From NCBI GenBank assembly GCA_019914945.1, contig CM034103.1:14164785-14228784 (forward strand): a stretch of 64,000 bases of DNA. The letters run 5' to 3'. The notes beneath the pieces were generated by a model. That model saw only the letters and a list, made by a program, of their open reading frames with translations. It had not been told where the DNA came from and did no database searches. The stretch comes from Typha latifolia. Its lineage: Eukaryota; Streptophyta; Magnoliopsida; Poales; Typhaceae. Both the position numbers and the translations under genes were made by a program. This document shows positions 1 to 22,019 of this stretch, one piece after another. The first letter of the stretch is position 1, and every line of letters begins with the position of its first letter.

Positions 1-2663
1 AAGGCATAAAAGGAGAGTAGCATAGGAGGAAGTTGTGTAGATCTTGTATTCAAGATTGAGGCCCTGTATTCTAGAGTCTGTGTCGGTACCAGTTACATGT
101 ATGAACAAGACATATTTATGGTATTAGCTCTGAAATAGAATGATGCTAGCACTATTTAGTTCCAAATAGAAAAAGGAAAAAAATAATAAATTGCTGGAAC
201 CAACAAATAATATCAGATGGGTACTATTAACAGTGTCAGGCCTTGTGTTGGAACACTTCAACCTCCGTTATTCTGTCATAATTTATATTTTGAGGCGAAA
301 TTGCTGGAAGATAATGAAAATTTTGAATTCTCTGCGGACAGTTCATTCATTCTAAGTGTAATACTCATCTTAACGATGCAGCATTCACCACACTTTTTAA
401 AGTTATACTCAACTACCATTCTATGTCTACCAATCTTAGGAAAAGTTAAAGTTACATGGCTTCAGAAACCTTCCTTCAAGATAAAGTCTGGCTCTTTTCT
501 TTGGATTTCTTGAGATTTTCAGCTTAATTCCATGATCGGAATTTGGCGCAAATGGATTATGACATAGGTAGGTAGGCTTATCCATTGTCTGGACCATGGA
601 CTGTTATCATTGTCTCCTCTTGATATTAAATTTCTTCTGCACGTTACTTCTTAGTTTAGAAACCAAGCTGTGAGTAATCAAGTTTACGTGCTGTTGCAGT
701 ATATGATAGAGATAGTCAAGGACTAATACATCAATTTGACTCAGCTTAATGAACTCCATTGCAGCCATGATTTCACATTTTAAAGAAACAATACTTCTCA
801 GTTTGAATGCAATGTCTATGGACTTTTCCCTCAAAAAAGAAAGAAACAATAGTTCCAAGGAGAAATCGATCAATGGCAATTCAGTGTCTGTCAGTGTAAT
901 AGTAAATGAAGTGATGAATTCAAAATTCTGAATTTGTAAGAAATTGCTGGGAGATCCTAATTATGGCTTCTTTGATGTGTTGATTTTCTTGTCTTCACCT
1001 TAAATCTGTGAAAAGGTAGTTCTGCCATCAAGGAAAGGAATGCTGCAAGAAAGATGATAGATAACCAAAGAAGTAATTACTCTGGGCGGCGTTGCTGGTT
1101 TCCTTAATTCCATGTGATCATCTCCTCTACCATTCCTCACCTGCCTATCAACAACTCTGTTGACTGAACAGTGTCTGCTTATGTTTATGGATAGATAATA
1201 TGATCATAACATTCAGCCTATCATGAGGTATGATCAGAAATCAGCGTATGAAGTACTAAAGGATTAAAATATGAAGATAGTTTAAAATTTAAAACTAGTG
1301 AGTAGTGATACAATAATCTGCAAAAATGCTTGTTACTATAATTATTCATCTTGAATATTCATTGATTACTTATTTGTTCTCCTATTACATATCACATTTT
1401 TTTGGTCTGTTAGACAGAAATCTCTGAGAATGAGATACTGAGTAATCAAAATTTATATATCCCATGAGTATCATGTTCTTTTATGACAGAAGCTAGTTAT
1501 TCACTTTGATTCTTTTTCTGGAAAGAATTTTAATAACTTGGATGCAAGTTCGTAAGTTCATTGGCCACCATATTACTGTAAAGGGGAAATTAGGAGGGCA
1601 CAAACAATAAGTTGCAACTCTAAAGGATAACATACTGAAACTACTCACTTTTTCACCTCATCCACCAGTCATCTGGTTGGTTGCCTAATCCAAACTTTAA
1701 ATCTGTTTGAATGAAATCAATCTTGAGAATTTCTGAAGTCACATGTTTTTTCTCTTCTCAAGAGACTATTTGTTGCTTGTTGCGTGTTGCGTGTTGTGTG
1801 AGAAGGATGTATTTTTTGCATTGAATTCATATTTATTACTTCAAAATTTCAATGAAGTACTCTTTTTTTCGCATCAAGCATTCATCTGATTCTGATACAC
1901 AACAGCCAGTTCCTGAATTCATTGCCTGACAACTGAACAACCATTCATGCTAATGACTGCTGTAACACGATTCAGTGCCGAACAGTCAGCTTGGTCCACT
2001 AAATAACCATACAAACTCTCTATCCCATGATCTAAAGAATTTTATGTGCCTTGAGGGTCAATCTTTAGTCCAGCCAGAGAGCTGTGTGGTGCAAAGTTTA
2101 TTGAACTGTCTGCCAACCCTGACTCAATTTGGAAATAGGTGGAAAACCAAATGGCACAAGAAGGAATATAGGAACTTAGAGGATCACAGAGTATAATTGA
2201 GAAGGAACTTGAGTGCTTCTATATTAAAAGGAAATTTATGTAAAGCACTAGATTTGTTACTTGGTTTTAATGAGTTAAGTATATAACAATGGTTGTGATT
2301 GCCATAAGAGAGTGGTGCTGAGAACAACAAAAGCTAAAGGTTGAACGCACTCTACTTGTTCTTATTGGTCCCATAGCTTTGTCTATGAGTCCAAGCTAAG
2401 ATTTGGCTTTGCTAACCATCTCAAGCTGGCCTTTTTGTCCATAATGACATCTCCCACCCGTAACTAACATTCAATCCTAACAGCCCCCCTTCAATAAACT
2501 CTTCTTCTTCTTCTTCTTCTTCTTCAAATCATTCCCTTTGTTGTATGTTCTTTATTTCACCTTTCATATTCCAGATCCTCTCTCTCTACTTATTCTCTTT
2601 TAACTCCCTCCCATGTTCAAAACTCTTATTAACTCTCCAATGCTCAATAGAGTTTTCTAAAGG
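1..2663. other. Gene-poor 5' flank of the GL2-like gene
   Basis: No conserved coding exon, transposase or reverse transcriptase could be read on either strand; the open frames here are short and many begin at non-ATG codons. The stretch is AT-rich. A GTTGCTTGTTGCGTGTTGCGTG run lies near 1772-1800. The last 300 bases are pyrimidine-rich, with a CTT repeat at 2501-2525, and probably hold the core promoter and 5' leader of the downstream HD-ZIP gene. I see no clear TATA box or L1-box that I would defend. Confidence 0.6.
2501..2525. repeat. (CTT)8 microsatellite in the GL2-like 5' leader or promoter
   Basis: About eight uninterrupted CTT units lie 139 bases before the inferred start codon at 2664. 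Pyrimidine tracts of this kind are common in plant 5' leaders. Length polymorphism between individuals is likely. Confidence 0.85.
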
Positions 2664-5600
2664 ATGGATCACGTCAACTCACATACCAAAGATTTCTTCG
2701 CATCCCCAGCACTCTCTCTATCACTCGTTAGCACTGTCTTAATCCTCTAATCTCTTATTTGCGTTCTTCTTGCAACTGTTTTGAGATGTCACTATTCATG
2801 AACTTTCTTCTTTTTCTTCTTCTTCTTCACTTTTGCACTACAATTAGGCTGGTGTGTTTCGTAACGCCGCAGCAGTTAGAGAGGAAGTGGAGGAAGGGGA
2901 CGAGGGGAGCGGTGGAGGGCGTAGAGAGGATACAGTGGAGATCAGCAGTGAGAACACCGGTCCAGGGGACCGATCAGATGACGATGGCGAAGGCAATGGA
3001 TCTGCGGAGGAGGAGGACGAGGAAGAGGAGGCAGGAGATAAGAGGAAGAAGAAGAAGAGGAAGAAGTATCATAGGCACACAGTTGAACAGATTAGAGAGA
3101 TGGAAGCGTGAGTTTTGATTAGCTTTCATACTATAACTTCTCTATATTATAGTAGTAAAGCATTCATGCATGTAGTGAGTACTGAGTAGTTCAGTTAACA
3201 AGAGAGATTGAGTCAAAAACATCAGGTTATTCAAGGAGTCACCCCACCCAGATGAGAAGCAGAGGCAGCAATTGAGCAAGCAATTAGGCCTTTCGCCGAG
3301 GCAAGTCAAGTTCTGGTTCCAGAACAGGAGAACCCAAATCAAGGTACTCATGCAAACAACTTTTGTGCCATATGCTGATGCTATGAATTCTTATACATTT
3401 TCTTATTATCTTGTTGCAACCAATGGCTAATGAGAAACTGCTACAATGCATCAGGCAATTCAGGAACGCCATGAGAATTCGCTGCTGAAGTCGGAGATGG
3501 AGAAACTGCGAGAGGAAAACCGCGCCATGAGGGAGACAGTCAAGAAAGCTTGCTGTCCAAATTGTGGCTTTGCTACCTCAGGCAAGGACACTGCAATGAC
3601 TACTGAGGAGCAGCAATTACGCATAGAGAATGCCAGGCTCAAAGCTGAGGTCTGTGAATTAACTTCCACTAGGGATAAAATGCAACTTCTTTATCCAAGT
3701 TAAGGAATGACATAGTTGAAAGATTGAGCTAAATCATAATGGAATAGTAAAGCACTACCATGTTTTTGAGTAGCTTCTTCACATGCAATGAATGCTTTAA
3801 TTGCTGCTCTTATTAACTGCATATATTCTGAACGAACTTCTACAACATGTAGATCAAAAAATTGCAAGGAACGCAAGGAAAGATTGCAGATGGAGGTGGA
3901 TCGCCAAGTTCCTCATGCTCTGCAGGAACCAACCAGAATAACATTAGCACCTTAGACTGCTACAGTGGATCTTTTGGGCTCGAGAAGGCTAGGATTTTAG
4001 ATCTTGCCAAGCTAGCCTTGGATGAGCTGATCAAGATGGCTTCCTCCCAGGAACCATTATGGATCCGAAGCATCGAGACCGGTCGAGAAATACTAAATTA
4101 TGATGAGTATATTCGAGAATTCTCGCCTAATGGTTCTAGCAAGAGGCAGGTCAAGCGATCAATTGAGGCCTCGAGGGAAACTGGAATTGTCTTTCTCGAC
4201 ATCAAACGCCTTGTGCAGGCTTTCGTTGATGTGGTACAGTTAGTAATTCAGTTTCGAATTAATCCTTCTTGCAGTACTTCAAAATTATTTGAATCTGCAG
4301 CAATAGTTTAAACTCTTGTATTTAAGCTTTTGGTCAGCATATAGCTACTTCTATTCGGTTCATCGGAGAAAAATATAAAAAAGTTAAAACTGCAAACTTC
4401 CTAAGTGATTGGTGTTCTCGGCAGATAAGCTTTCACTAGTCTGAAGCTACTACTCTTTCAACTTCTTGCAGAACCAATGGAAGGAACTCTTTCCTTGCAT
4501 GGTCTCCAAGGCGGCCACTTTAGACTTTATTTATACTGGAGAGAGTGAAAGCAAGGATGGAACATTGCAACTGGTAAATTTCTGTAACCCACCGTGCATG
4601 AATGCAGGCTTATTCTGATCATTGATACAGAAGGTTAAAAAAAAAATTACTAACATATCATTGTTACCTTGATTTCTTTTAGATGTTTGCCGAGCTTCAA
4701 ATGCTCACACCTATGATACCCACAAGAGAATTCTACTTCGTTCGGTACTGCAAGCAATTGAGCCCAGAGAAATGGGCAATTGTGGATGTATCCGTGGATA
4801 AAATTGAAGAGACGATAGACGCATCACTTGTTAAATGCCGAAAGAATCCTTCTGGCTGCATCATAGAGGACCAAGCCAATGGTCACTGCAAAGTAAGTTG
4901 CTTAGCTCCTAGTTTGTTGCTTCACCTGCCAAGATAAAATTGAATGAAGAACTATTTTCCGTTAATCTATGTGCCCATATTTGATTTCTGTATAAATTAG
5001 GTGACTTGGATGGAGCACATTGAATGCCAAAGCTCTGTAATTCCGACGATGTACCGACCGATAGTCGTAAATGGCCTAGCATTTGGTGCCAGACACTGGA
5101 TGGCAACACTGCAACTCCAATGTGAGAGGCTGGTTTTCTTCGTGGCAACCAATGTTCCAACTAAGGATTCAAATGGTAATGAAACAACTCCAGTACCAAT
5201 CAACCGAAGCTTAACAATTCTTTTCTTTTTCACCTCACATACTATTTCCTTCAGGAGTTTCCACACTAGTAGGAAGGAAGAGTATTCTGAATCTTGCTCA
5301 TAGAATGACTTCAAGCTTTTGTTGCAATATCGGCGGATCGCGGTACCGTACATGGCATAAGGCGTCAAAGGACGGCGAGGAGATCAAGTTCACATCCCGG
5401 AAGAACATAAATGAACCTGGAGAACCTCAAGGAACCATTGTTTGTGCAGCTTTGTCAACATGGCTGCCTGTTTCCTCCATGGCTCTCTTCGATTTCTTGA
5501 AAGACGAGTCGCGAAGAACTGAGGTAAAGATATAGTTTGATGATAGTTGAATTCACTCTGCAATTGATCAAACCTCGGCATAAAACGTAAAATTGATGAT

Positions 5601-6172
5601 TCTGTTGATGATTTCAGTGGGATGTCATGCTATCTGAAGGCCCTACTCAAACTATTGTGAATCTTGCGAAGGGCCAAGATCGCGGTAACTCAGTTACAGT
5701 CCATGTGAGTTCAGATCATATCTAAAGCATCAACTGAAGCTTCTATCTGATTCAGATAAAGTTATAATTCTTCTTTGCTTGAATTCAGGCAACAAAATCC
5801 ACCGAAAACAATAGCATGTGGGTTCTTCAGGACAGTTGCACAAATGCATATGAATCGATGATCGTGTATGCACCGGTGGATGTCGATAGCCTGCGATCTG
5901 TGATGACTGGATGCGACTCAAGCAACATCACCATATTACCGTCCGGGTTCTCCATACTTCCTGATGGGCTTGACGCCAAGTCCCTCGTGATTACATCAAG
6001 AAAAGAGGAGAAAACGATGGAAGGAGGCTCACTTCTTACGGTGGCATTCCAAATCCTTGCAAGCTCCTCGGCTTTAGCCAAGCTGACGACAGAGTCCGTG
6101 GAAACTGCAACCTCCCTCGTTTCATGCACATTGCATAACATTAAGAAAGCCTTGCAGTGTGAGGACGGGTAA
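2664..6172 (+). CDS. GL2: Homeodomain-leucine zipper class IV protein, GLABRA2-like (11 exons, 747 aa)
   Basis: A nuclear transcription factor; the GL2 clade sets epidermal cell fate (trichomes, root hairs, seed coat). Exons: 2664-2726, 2848-3107, 3226-3343, 3455-3649, 3853-4233, 4472-4573, 4683-4892, 5001-5175, 5255-5523, 5618-5704 and 5789-6172, all GT-AG and in frame. The total of 747 residues is the same as I recall for Arabidopsis GL2. Exon 1 is tiny and carries [12 protein letters not shown], the GL2 N-terminal signature. An acidic stretch (about 45-85) precedes a basic block and the homeodomain (about 87-147; [12 protein letters not shown]), then a zipper-loop-zipper with CPNC (181-184). 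The START domain begins near 235 ([18 protein letters not shown]) and is followed by the HD-SAD region to the C terminus (HNIKKAL). The start is chosen because it supplies the conserved N terminus, which a later start would lose. The GL2 assignment over other HD-ZIP IV clades rests on this N terminus and on the CPNC loop. Confidence 0.95.
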
Positions 6173-6908
6173 TTATCGAACAGAAGCTAATTGTTAGAGT
6201 AACCTTGGATAAGTTGCAATTCTTTTCAACGGTAATAGCATACAAAACGTCAAGGAGAAGTGACAGGTGACGTTAGATTTCTAGCCGCAGACACAGCGTT
6301 AACATAGCACTGCACAGGTGCATGATGTCCTCCGTAAAAACTCTCTGGCATCCCTCGAGAAAGATGAAATGACGTACATCTATTCTAAAACTTTTTGTTG
6401 TCTATTGTTGCCCTAATCCAGAAAAAATTTCTCGCGCCAGATTCACACGTGGATCTGTCACAATTCCTATCCATCCTACCAAAATAAATGTCCATTAATA
6501 TATGTAGGTGTTTTATGTATAACAACATTCTTCCGCATATCTCAGGTTCCAGAATCAATCTAATTATAGCTGAAGATTGGAGTGTCCATTTTCTACATTA
6601 GATATACATTTTTTTTTATAATAATTTATATAGGAGGTGCTCACAAGAACTTAATCCTTCTATTACTAAAATTTAAGAGCTCTTTTATACAAATAGCCCT
6701 TGAAACTCAGGAAAAAAGAAACCAAAAAAAGTAGAGGAGGGCATAGTTATCAGTTTCCAATAGGACCCGTACGGCCGTACCTCTTTGCAATGTGAAGAAT
6801 AAATAGCATGGAATTCACTTGCACATTATTTTAACAAGCTAATAGAATGCATGCAACAGGGAGGGCTTGCTTAATTAGCCGACAATTTTAGTTAAGCCAT
6901 ATCCTTTC
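6173..6908. other. Spacer between convergent GL2-like and peptidase genes
   Basis: The spacer must hold the 3' untranslated ends of two converging genes. It is AT-rich, with no open frame of interest and no recognisable mobile element. The poly-purine stretch around 6711-6738 is unremarkable. Confidence 0.6.
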
Positions 6909-12792
<5,884 letters not shown>

Positions 12793-12959
12793 CTTGTTCG
12801 TAGTATTCTCGAATTGACTCGAGAGACCAGGTCGGAAATCGCGATGATTCGACCCGAACGAGTTCTGTAAGTTTGTGAGTTTTTGACCAAAGTAGCCCCG
12901 TTCTAAAACCTTTTTTACCAGGACTATCCTCAAATTTAATCAACATTTTTTTCCTAAGT

Positions 12960-13136
12960 AAAAACACTGATCAGTTCGGCATTTTTATCTAATCCTAAAA
13001 CGCTGATTTATTTAGTATTTTATGTATATAATTTTTTTAAATTTAATCTTTCACCGGTTTAAGAAAAGAATTATCTGACGATAAAAATGCTGAACTGATT
13101 AGCGTTTTTAAAAGCATTAATCAGTTCAGTATTTTT
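12960..13136. repeat. Four copies of a 26-bp palindrome-like motif upstream of the peptidase gene
   Basis: Copies lie at 12960-12986, 12997-13021, 13083-13109 and 13110-13136. The shared pattern is roughly A(4-5)-cgCTGA-nnnnn-TcAGcg/Ag-T(4-5), close to its own reverse complement. The last two copies abut and form an inverted repeat with 27-base arms (about 23 matches). The cluster begins 168 bases upstream of the peptidase start codon. It could be a MITE remnant, a hairpin-forming repeat or a regulatory array. Confidence 0.75.
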
Positions 13137-13953
13137 GTTAAAAATATAGTAAATTAAATCCCATTTAGTAAATAAATTTAAGACTCTAGTCTAATTTTGA
13201 ACACTATCCTTAATACAAATTCCTCAACAGGCACGCATGTTGCATGGAACTTTAAGGCACAAAGCAGATAAGAAATTTAACATTTATAATTATATTAATA
13301 TTTTTCAAATATTTAATATAGTGCTAAATTTTTTCCTTTTTATTTTTTTTAACTGCTATAAAACTTACTTTAAAGTCAATTTTTATTCGCTTCATTTTAT
13401 AAATTTAAATAAGTGAATATATAAAATTAAAATACTCTTTGAGCATTTTTGAGTCTACTATTAATCTATCGTTAATAATGTGTGGACCTCACTTAAATTT
13501 AGCTCAAAATTAATAAAATATTTATAATATAATATTTCTAGCATAATCACATTTGAATTCATATTTTTGTTTTTGATATAAATTTGGATACAGATATTTG
13601 ACAAATAGTAAATTTTAAAAACATATCTTAACTAAATGGATACGAGTAATTTTTATATGGTGTATCGAATTTTAACGAATACGGATGGAATTTTACACGA
13701 ATTACAATATTTTTATGATACAATTAACACAAAATTAAAACTTTTTAAAAATATTGCATGTTAAATATATATAAAATCAGAAATATTATTATTAACAATA
13801 TCAATATTCATCGTTTAAATGAGCAAACTAAAAACTACAAATTAATCAAAATATATGCCGATAAAACGGATATTTGATATTTGTATCTATATCCAAAAAA
13901 TTATATCTAATATGTATCTTTATCCTAACTGAAAAATTATATTCAACTATCTA

Positions 13954-13990
<37 letters not shown>
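13954..13990. repeat. (CT)n followed by (AT)n microsatellite
   Basis: About twelve CT units run directly into about six AT units, then into TTTATTTATTTATC. Confidence 0.9.
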
Positions 13991-14414
13991 TTATTTATTT
14001 ATCTTTATCCAAACATAATCGGATAGCAAATTGGGTCACAGATTATTAATCTGACTCATATTCACCCTAGCTTGCAAGACACCTTGAATGTGTCTATACA
14101 AAAATGGGCTAAGGAGCAAAGTGCAAGGCCGCAAGAGTCGTTCCGACGGCCAACGCACTAGTGTGACTCTGTTTAGCTAACTAGTTTGCAGCAATATTAA
14201 AAGATGGAGCCGAGTGGCAAAAGAAGATTACGCAGTAAGTCAGTAGAAAATAAAGAGAATATCCTTGTCAATCACTCGAATCGTACAAAGAGGGGTCATA
14301 ACACTAATAAGTGAGTTAATGAGTATGATACGAGTTGGACTCAGAAGATGATAAGAGTAGGCAAAGTGAATAATAGGTTTGACAGATTTGGAACTAGTGG
14401 GAAGTTGGTATATT

Positions 14415-14442
14415 TTTCTTTCTTTCTTTCTTTCTTTCTTTT
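14415..14442. repeat. (CTTT)n microsatellite
   Basis: Roughly six TTTC units sit within the peptidase-aminotransferase spacer. Confidence 0.85.
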
Positions 14443-15006
14443 TAATTTTTTTAAGTAGGTGGATGAATATCTTTCACTATTTTCGATTTTTAATTTTCTT
14501 TTAATGCTCATATCATCACCAAGAAAACCAAGCTCATCCAAATAGGTTTGTTAGGTAATAGGCTTGACCTGTCTTGGGATCTTCCACTTGGTCCAATCTA
14601 GTGTCCGAGTAAGCCAATTAACGAATCACTCGGGTTATAGTTTTAAATTAAAAAAAATACTTAACTTAATAATATAATTTGTGTTAAAATAGTCGACATT
14701 TTTTCTATTAAAGACAAATAAGAAAAATGAGAAAATTATGCGTTAAATCTTTTATTATAATATGATAAACTAAATAAATTAAATATTTTCTTCACTTTCC
14801 TCTCGTCCTTAACGCATTCTCAAACTCAAACTTATATTTAAGATAAAATATTAAAAGCTTTTTGTACGTGACAACTCCTTTAGGTGAATTATTTGGATAA
14901 AATAAGCTTTTAAGTGGGGGGATAATAGGATATAGTTGGTCAAAAACGATCATTTCAAGCTCGGGTTGCGTGCCTTCTTCGAACATCGTGCTTCTGAATA
15001 CTTACC

Positions 15007-15016
15007 GCCACGTGCC
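15007..15016. promoter_or_regulatory. G-box-like element upstream of aspartate aminotransferase
   Basis: The palindromic core CACGTG in GCCACGTGCC lies about 160 bases upstream of the inferred start codon and 77 bases upstream of a TATA-like sequence. G-boxes bind plant bZIP and bHLH factors. Occupancy is inferred only from sequence and position. Confidence 0.35.
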
Positions 15017-15092
15017 TCGTCAGTTCGCCCATTCTTGGTACGTCACCATCTCAACGGCATTTATCCTGCCGCGTCACACACCCGCCTCCGTT

Positions 15093-15099
15093 TATAAGA
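15093..15099 (+). promoter_or_regulatory. TATA-like box of aspartate aminotransferase
   Basis: TATAAGA lies 83 bases before the start codon at 15176, in a locally GC-richer stretch with CT-rich sequence after it. That would leave a leader of about 50 bases. Confidence 0.45.
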
Positions 15100-15175
15100 A
15101 ACCGGGTGCGCACACAGGCGATCAGTTCTCTTCTTTTTCTAAACATACGCGCCAGCGCACGTTAAGAGAAAAGTA

Positions 15176-19799
<4,624 letters not shown>

Positions 19800-20226
19800 T
19801 TGACGAATACCTGATACATGATAACTGTTCGATTATAGTCACTTATTACAGAATCCACAAGTTTTGAGTGGATTTTTAAAGCTTCTTATTTGGCTCTTGC
19901 CTTGTAATAATTTAACCTGCAACATGACAAGTAAAGCGGGTTTCGGAGAAGATTTTGATATTGAAAAATGTAGACAAGACTTCGTAATATATGGACTCTT
20001 ACTGGGATGTGGATATGTAAGTCTATTAAGCCACATAATTACATTTGTGTGGAAATAAAGACTCTGGTCTTGATGCCAACTTTGCGGAAGATATGTTCTG
20101 AATTTGTAGCCTAGATGTAAATTATATTTCTCCTTTTCATTTTAGTAGTAATTAAATTTTAATCAAATCAAGAAATGTAATAGACCTGTGGTGAGTACGC
20201 AAGTTTAGTGTTTCAATCTAATGCAG
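19800..20226. other. Spacer between aminotransferase and reductase pseudogene
   Basis: The spacer contains the 3' end of the aminotransferase. A short stretch around 19935-19985 reads GEDFDIEKCRQ and faintly resembles the end of a hydroxyphenylpyruvate reductase first exon, but it is too degenerate to call. Nothing else is visible. Confidence 0.45.
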
Positions 20227-20744
20227 TTTAGTGGAAAAACTGTGGGTATTATTGGCCTAGGTCAGATCGGTCTAGCAGTGGCCGAGAGTTCTGAAGCTTT
20301 TCGCTGCCCCATCTGCTATTGTTCAAGAACCAAGAAATTAGACACAAACTATAAATACTTCCCTAGTGTTCTTGAGCTGGCATCTAATTGCCAGGTGCTA
20401 ATTGTGGCATGCTCACAGACAGAGGAAACCCACCACAATTTTCAATCACGAGGTGATAGATGCATCGGGCCGAAATGGTGTGCTTGTAAACATGGGACGT
20501 GGCGCTCACATGGATGATCCAGAGCTTGGAGTGGCCCCTCTGAGTTTGAGGTACCAGAAGAACTATTTCAATTGAGGTACCAGAAGAACTATTTCAATTG
20601 AGGTACCAGAAGAACTATTTCTGTTGACGAGCCTCATGTTAGAAGTGGCACTACAGAAACTCAGTCAGAGTAATGGCAGATCTTGTTCTTGGGAACTTAG
20701 AGGCACATGTATTAGATAAGCCCTTGTTGATTCCAGTGCTGTGA
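20227..20744 (+). pseudogene. Hydroxyphenylpyruvate/hydroxypyruvate reductase-like pseudogene (exon 2 remnant)
   Basis: This is a decayed copy of a D-2-hydroxyacid dehydrogenase of the HPPR type, an NAD(P)H-dependent cytosolic reductase. A preserved splice acceptor (ATGCAG) precedes FSGKTVGIIGLGQIGLAVAE, the Rossmann dinucleotide-binding motif (GLGxIG), followed by NYKYFPSVLELASNCQ. The frame is lost near 20430 and homology resumes in another frame (EVIDASGRNGVLVNMGRGAHMD). A section of the catalytic core is then missing. FEVPEELFQL is triplicated at DNA level by a 26-bp repeat, and the C-terminal part (PHVRSGTTET; VMADLVLGNLEAHVLDKPLL, stop at 20742-20744) continues through further shifts. 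The N-terminal exon is absent or unrecognisable. At least three lesions make a functional product implausible. Confidence 0.88.
20548..20625. repeat. 26-bp unit tandemly triplicated inside the pseudogene
   Basis: GAGGTACCAGAAGAACTATT plus TCAATT is repeated at 20548-20573 and 20574-20599 (identical). A third copy at 20600-20625 differs only at its end (TCTGTT). Because 26 is not divisible by three, each extra copy shifts the reading frame. Confidence 0.95.
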
Positions 20745-21630
20745 TCATAAGACACTGACAAGTTTCTAGAGCTTTTGTTGTTCAAGATTAATGTTTCATT
20801 TGGATTTATTCGTATTGGAGGTATGTTTGTCTAGCTGGTTTTATATCTGGCGCACAAATCATCATTTAAAGAAGTGATTCTTTTGAATCGAGATGTTGTT
20901 CTCTTCTTTCTTGTTGTAGATTTATCTGGCAGAAAACAATTCATCCATTTCCACTGTTTTTATCTTCTATGACAGTGATAGATTCAATTCAAAGGCGGCT
21001 GGCTGTTGGGCCTCTGATTGCAACTAAAGGAGAAAGAATCTCTGTCGCAATCTGATGAATTATTTTTAGTTCTTCTTGGTGAAGAGATAAAAATAAAATA
21101 AACAAAAAAAGACCGAGGTTTTCCATCTTTTTGGCATTTCTTATGCTGTGCAAGCACAAAGAAACTTCCTTGTTCATGAAATTGAGTATTAGACTTTCAC
21201 ATACTGTCATTAAAACTGGATATCGTTTTTATACTTCAGATTATTTCCCAACTGCAATAAAAAAATTATATTACTGTTCCTACCTTGATATTATAGCTTT
21301 TATTCCAAGTCTCTCAATTGATTTAATTTTGGCCTGAGAATTTTCACAGCTGATGATGATCCACCATATAATCTCAGTTAGTAATTTCTGAATGTAACCT
21401 TCAACCATACGGAACCAACTAGACAGCAAATCCAGCAGAATTTTGGTGACAGAGATGGAAACAGAGCAGTTCGGAACCAAGATTAAAAGCTACAGATTTA
21501 AGTGTGCGTAAGGATTATGTACATGAGTCGTACTCTGCTGAATACGAGAAAGCTCCTCCAGTGTTACATCCTCAGTGATTTCAGTAGCCAGTAGTATATA
21601 ACATATCTATATCTTTCAACTGGTTGGTTC
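20745..21630. other. Gene-poor spacer
   Basis: AT-rich sequence between the pseudogene and the dynein light chain gene. Only the 3' untranslated region of the latter (transcribed leftwards from 21631) is expected here. No repeat or exon is recognisable. Confidence 0.6.
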
Positions 21631-22019
21631 TTATACAGCAGCTCCTTTAAATATGAGAAACTTGAGGGACTCCAAATTGAAGTAGATGAAGGTTCCTTCC
21701 GTGTGTGTGAAGTAGCAGCCAAAGCTAGAGCCTACCACACACTGCCAACCAGTCCCATAGATCAAATCAAACTCCTGCAGCCAGAGCAAGAAAAGGGAAA
21801 AGAACTGAAAGGCATGAGGAATGAAGAACAGAGGGCATGATTGTGGAGGAGAAGCTTGAACTGATGTTAATGGTGGGATACCTTCTTGATGTGGCCAGCG
21901 ATGCTTCTGCAATCCAAGACATCGAAGAGATCGAGAGCCTCGGAGGCAGATGACATGGCTTGCATCTGCATCTTTAGTGGCATATCTGTGTCTTGGATCA
22001 TTGCTTTCCCTTCCAACAT
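21631..22019 (-). CDS. Dynein light chain LC8-type protein (2 exons, 93 aa)
   Basis: A small dimeric hub protein of the LC8/DYNLL family. Flowering plants lack dynein heavy chains, so plant LC8 proteins act as hubs for other partners, such as nuclear pore components. Exon 1 is 22019-21882 (46 codons, beginning MLEGKAMIQDTDMPLKMQMQ) and exon 2 is 21774-21631 (47 codons plus stop); the 107-bp intron is GT-AG and phase 0. Family hallmarks are SASEALDLFDVLDCRSIAGH, KKEFD across the junction, GTGWQCVVGSSFGCYFTHT and the C-terminal FIYFNLESLKFLIFKGA. Length is usual for plant LC8. A longer 144-residue frame across the same place is only intron read-through. The next gene on the right is also on the minus strand but 2.6 kb away, so independent transcription is expected. 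Confidence 0.93.

Larger units (their letters stand above)
12793..15175. other. Spacer between divergent peptidase and aminotransferase genes
   Basis: An intergenic region of 2.4 kb separates two divergently transcribed genes and so should hold both promoters. It contains the palindrome-like motif cluster (12960-13136), an AT-rich core, CT/AT and CTTT microsatellites, and a GC-richer segment near 15000-15175 that looks like the aminotransferase promoter. No coding gene is recognisable. Confidence 0.6.

Noticed and set aside
2545..2742. 65-residue frame overlapping the GL2-like first exon
   Set aside because: It is in a different frame from the conserved GL2 N terminus and has no domain.
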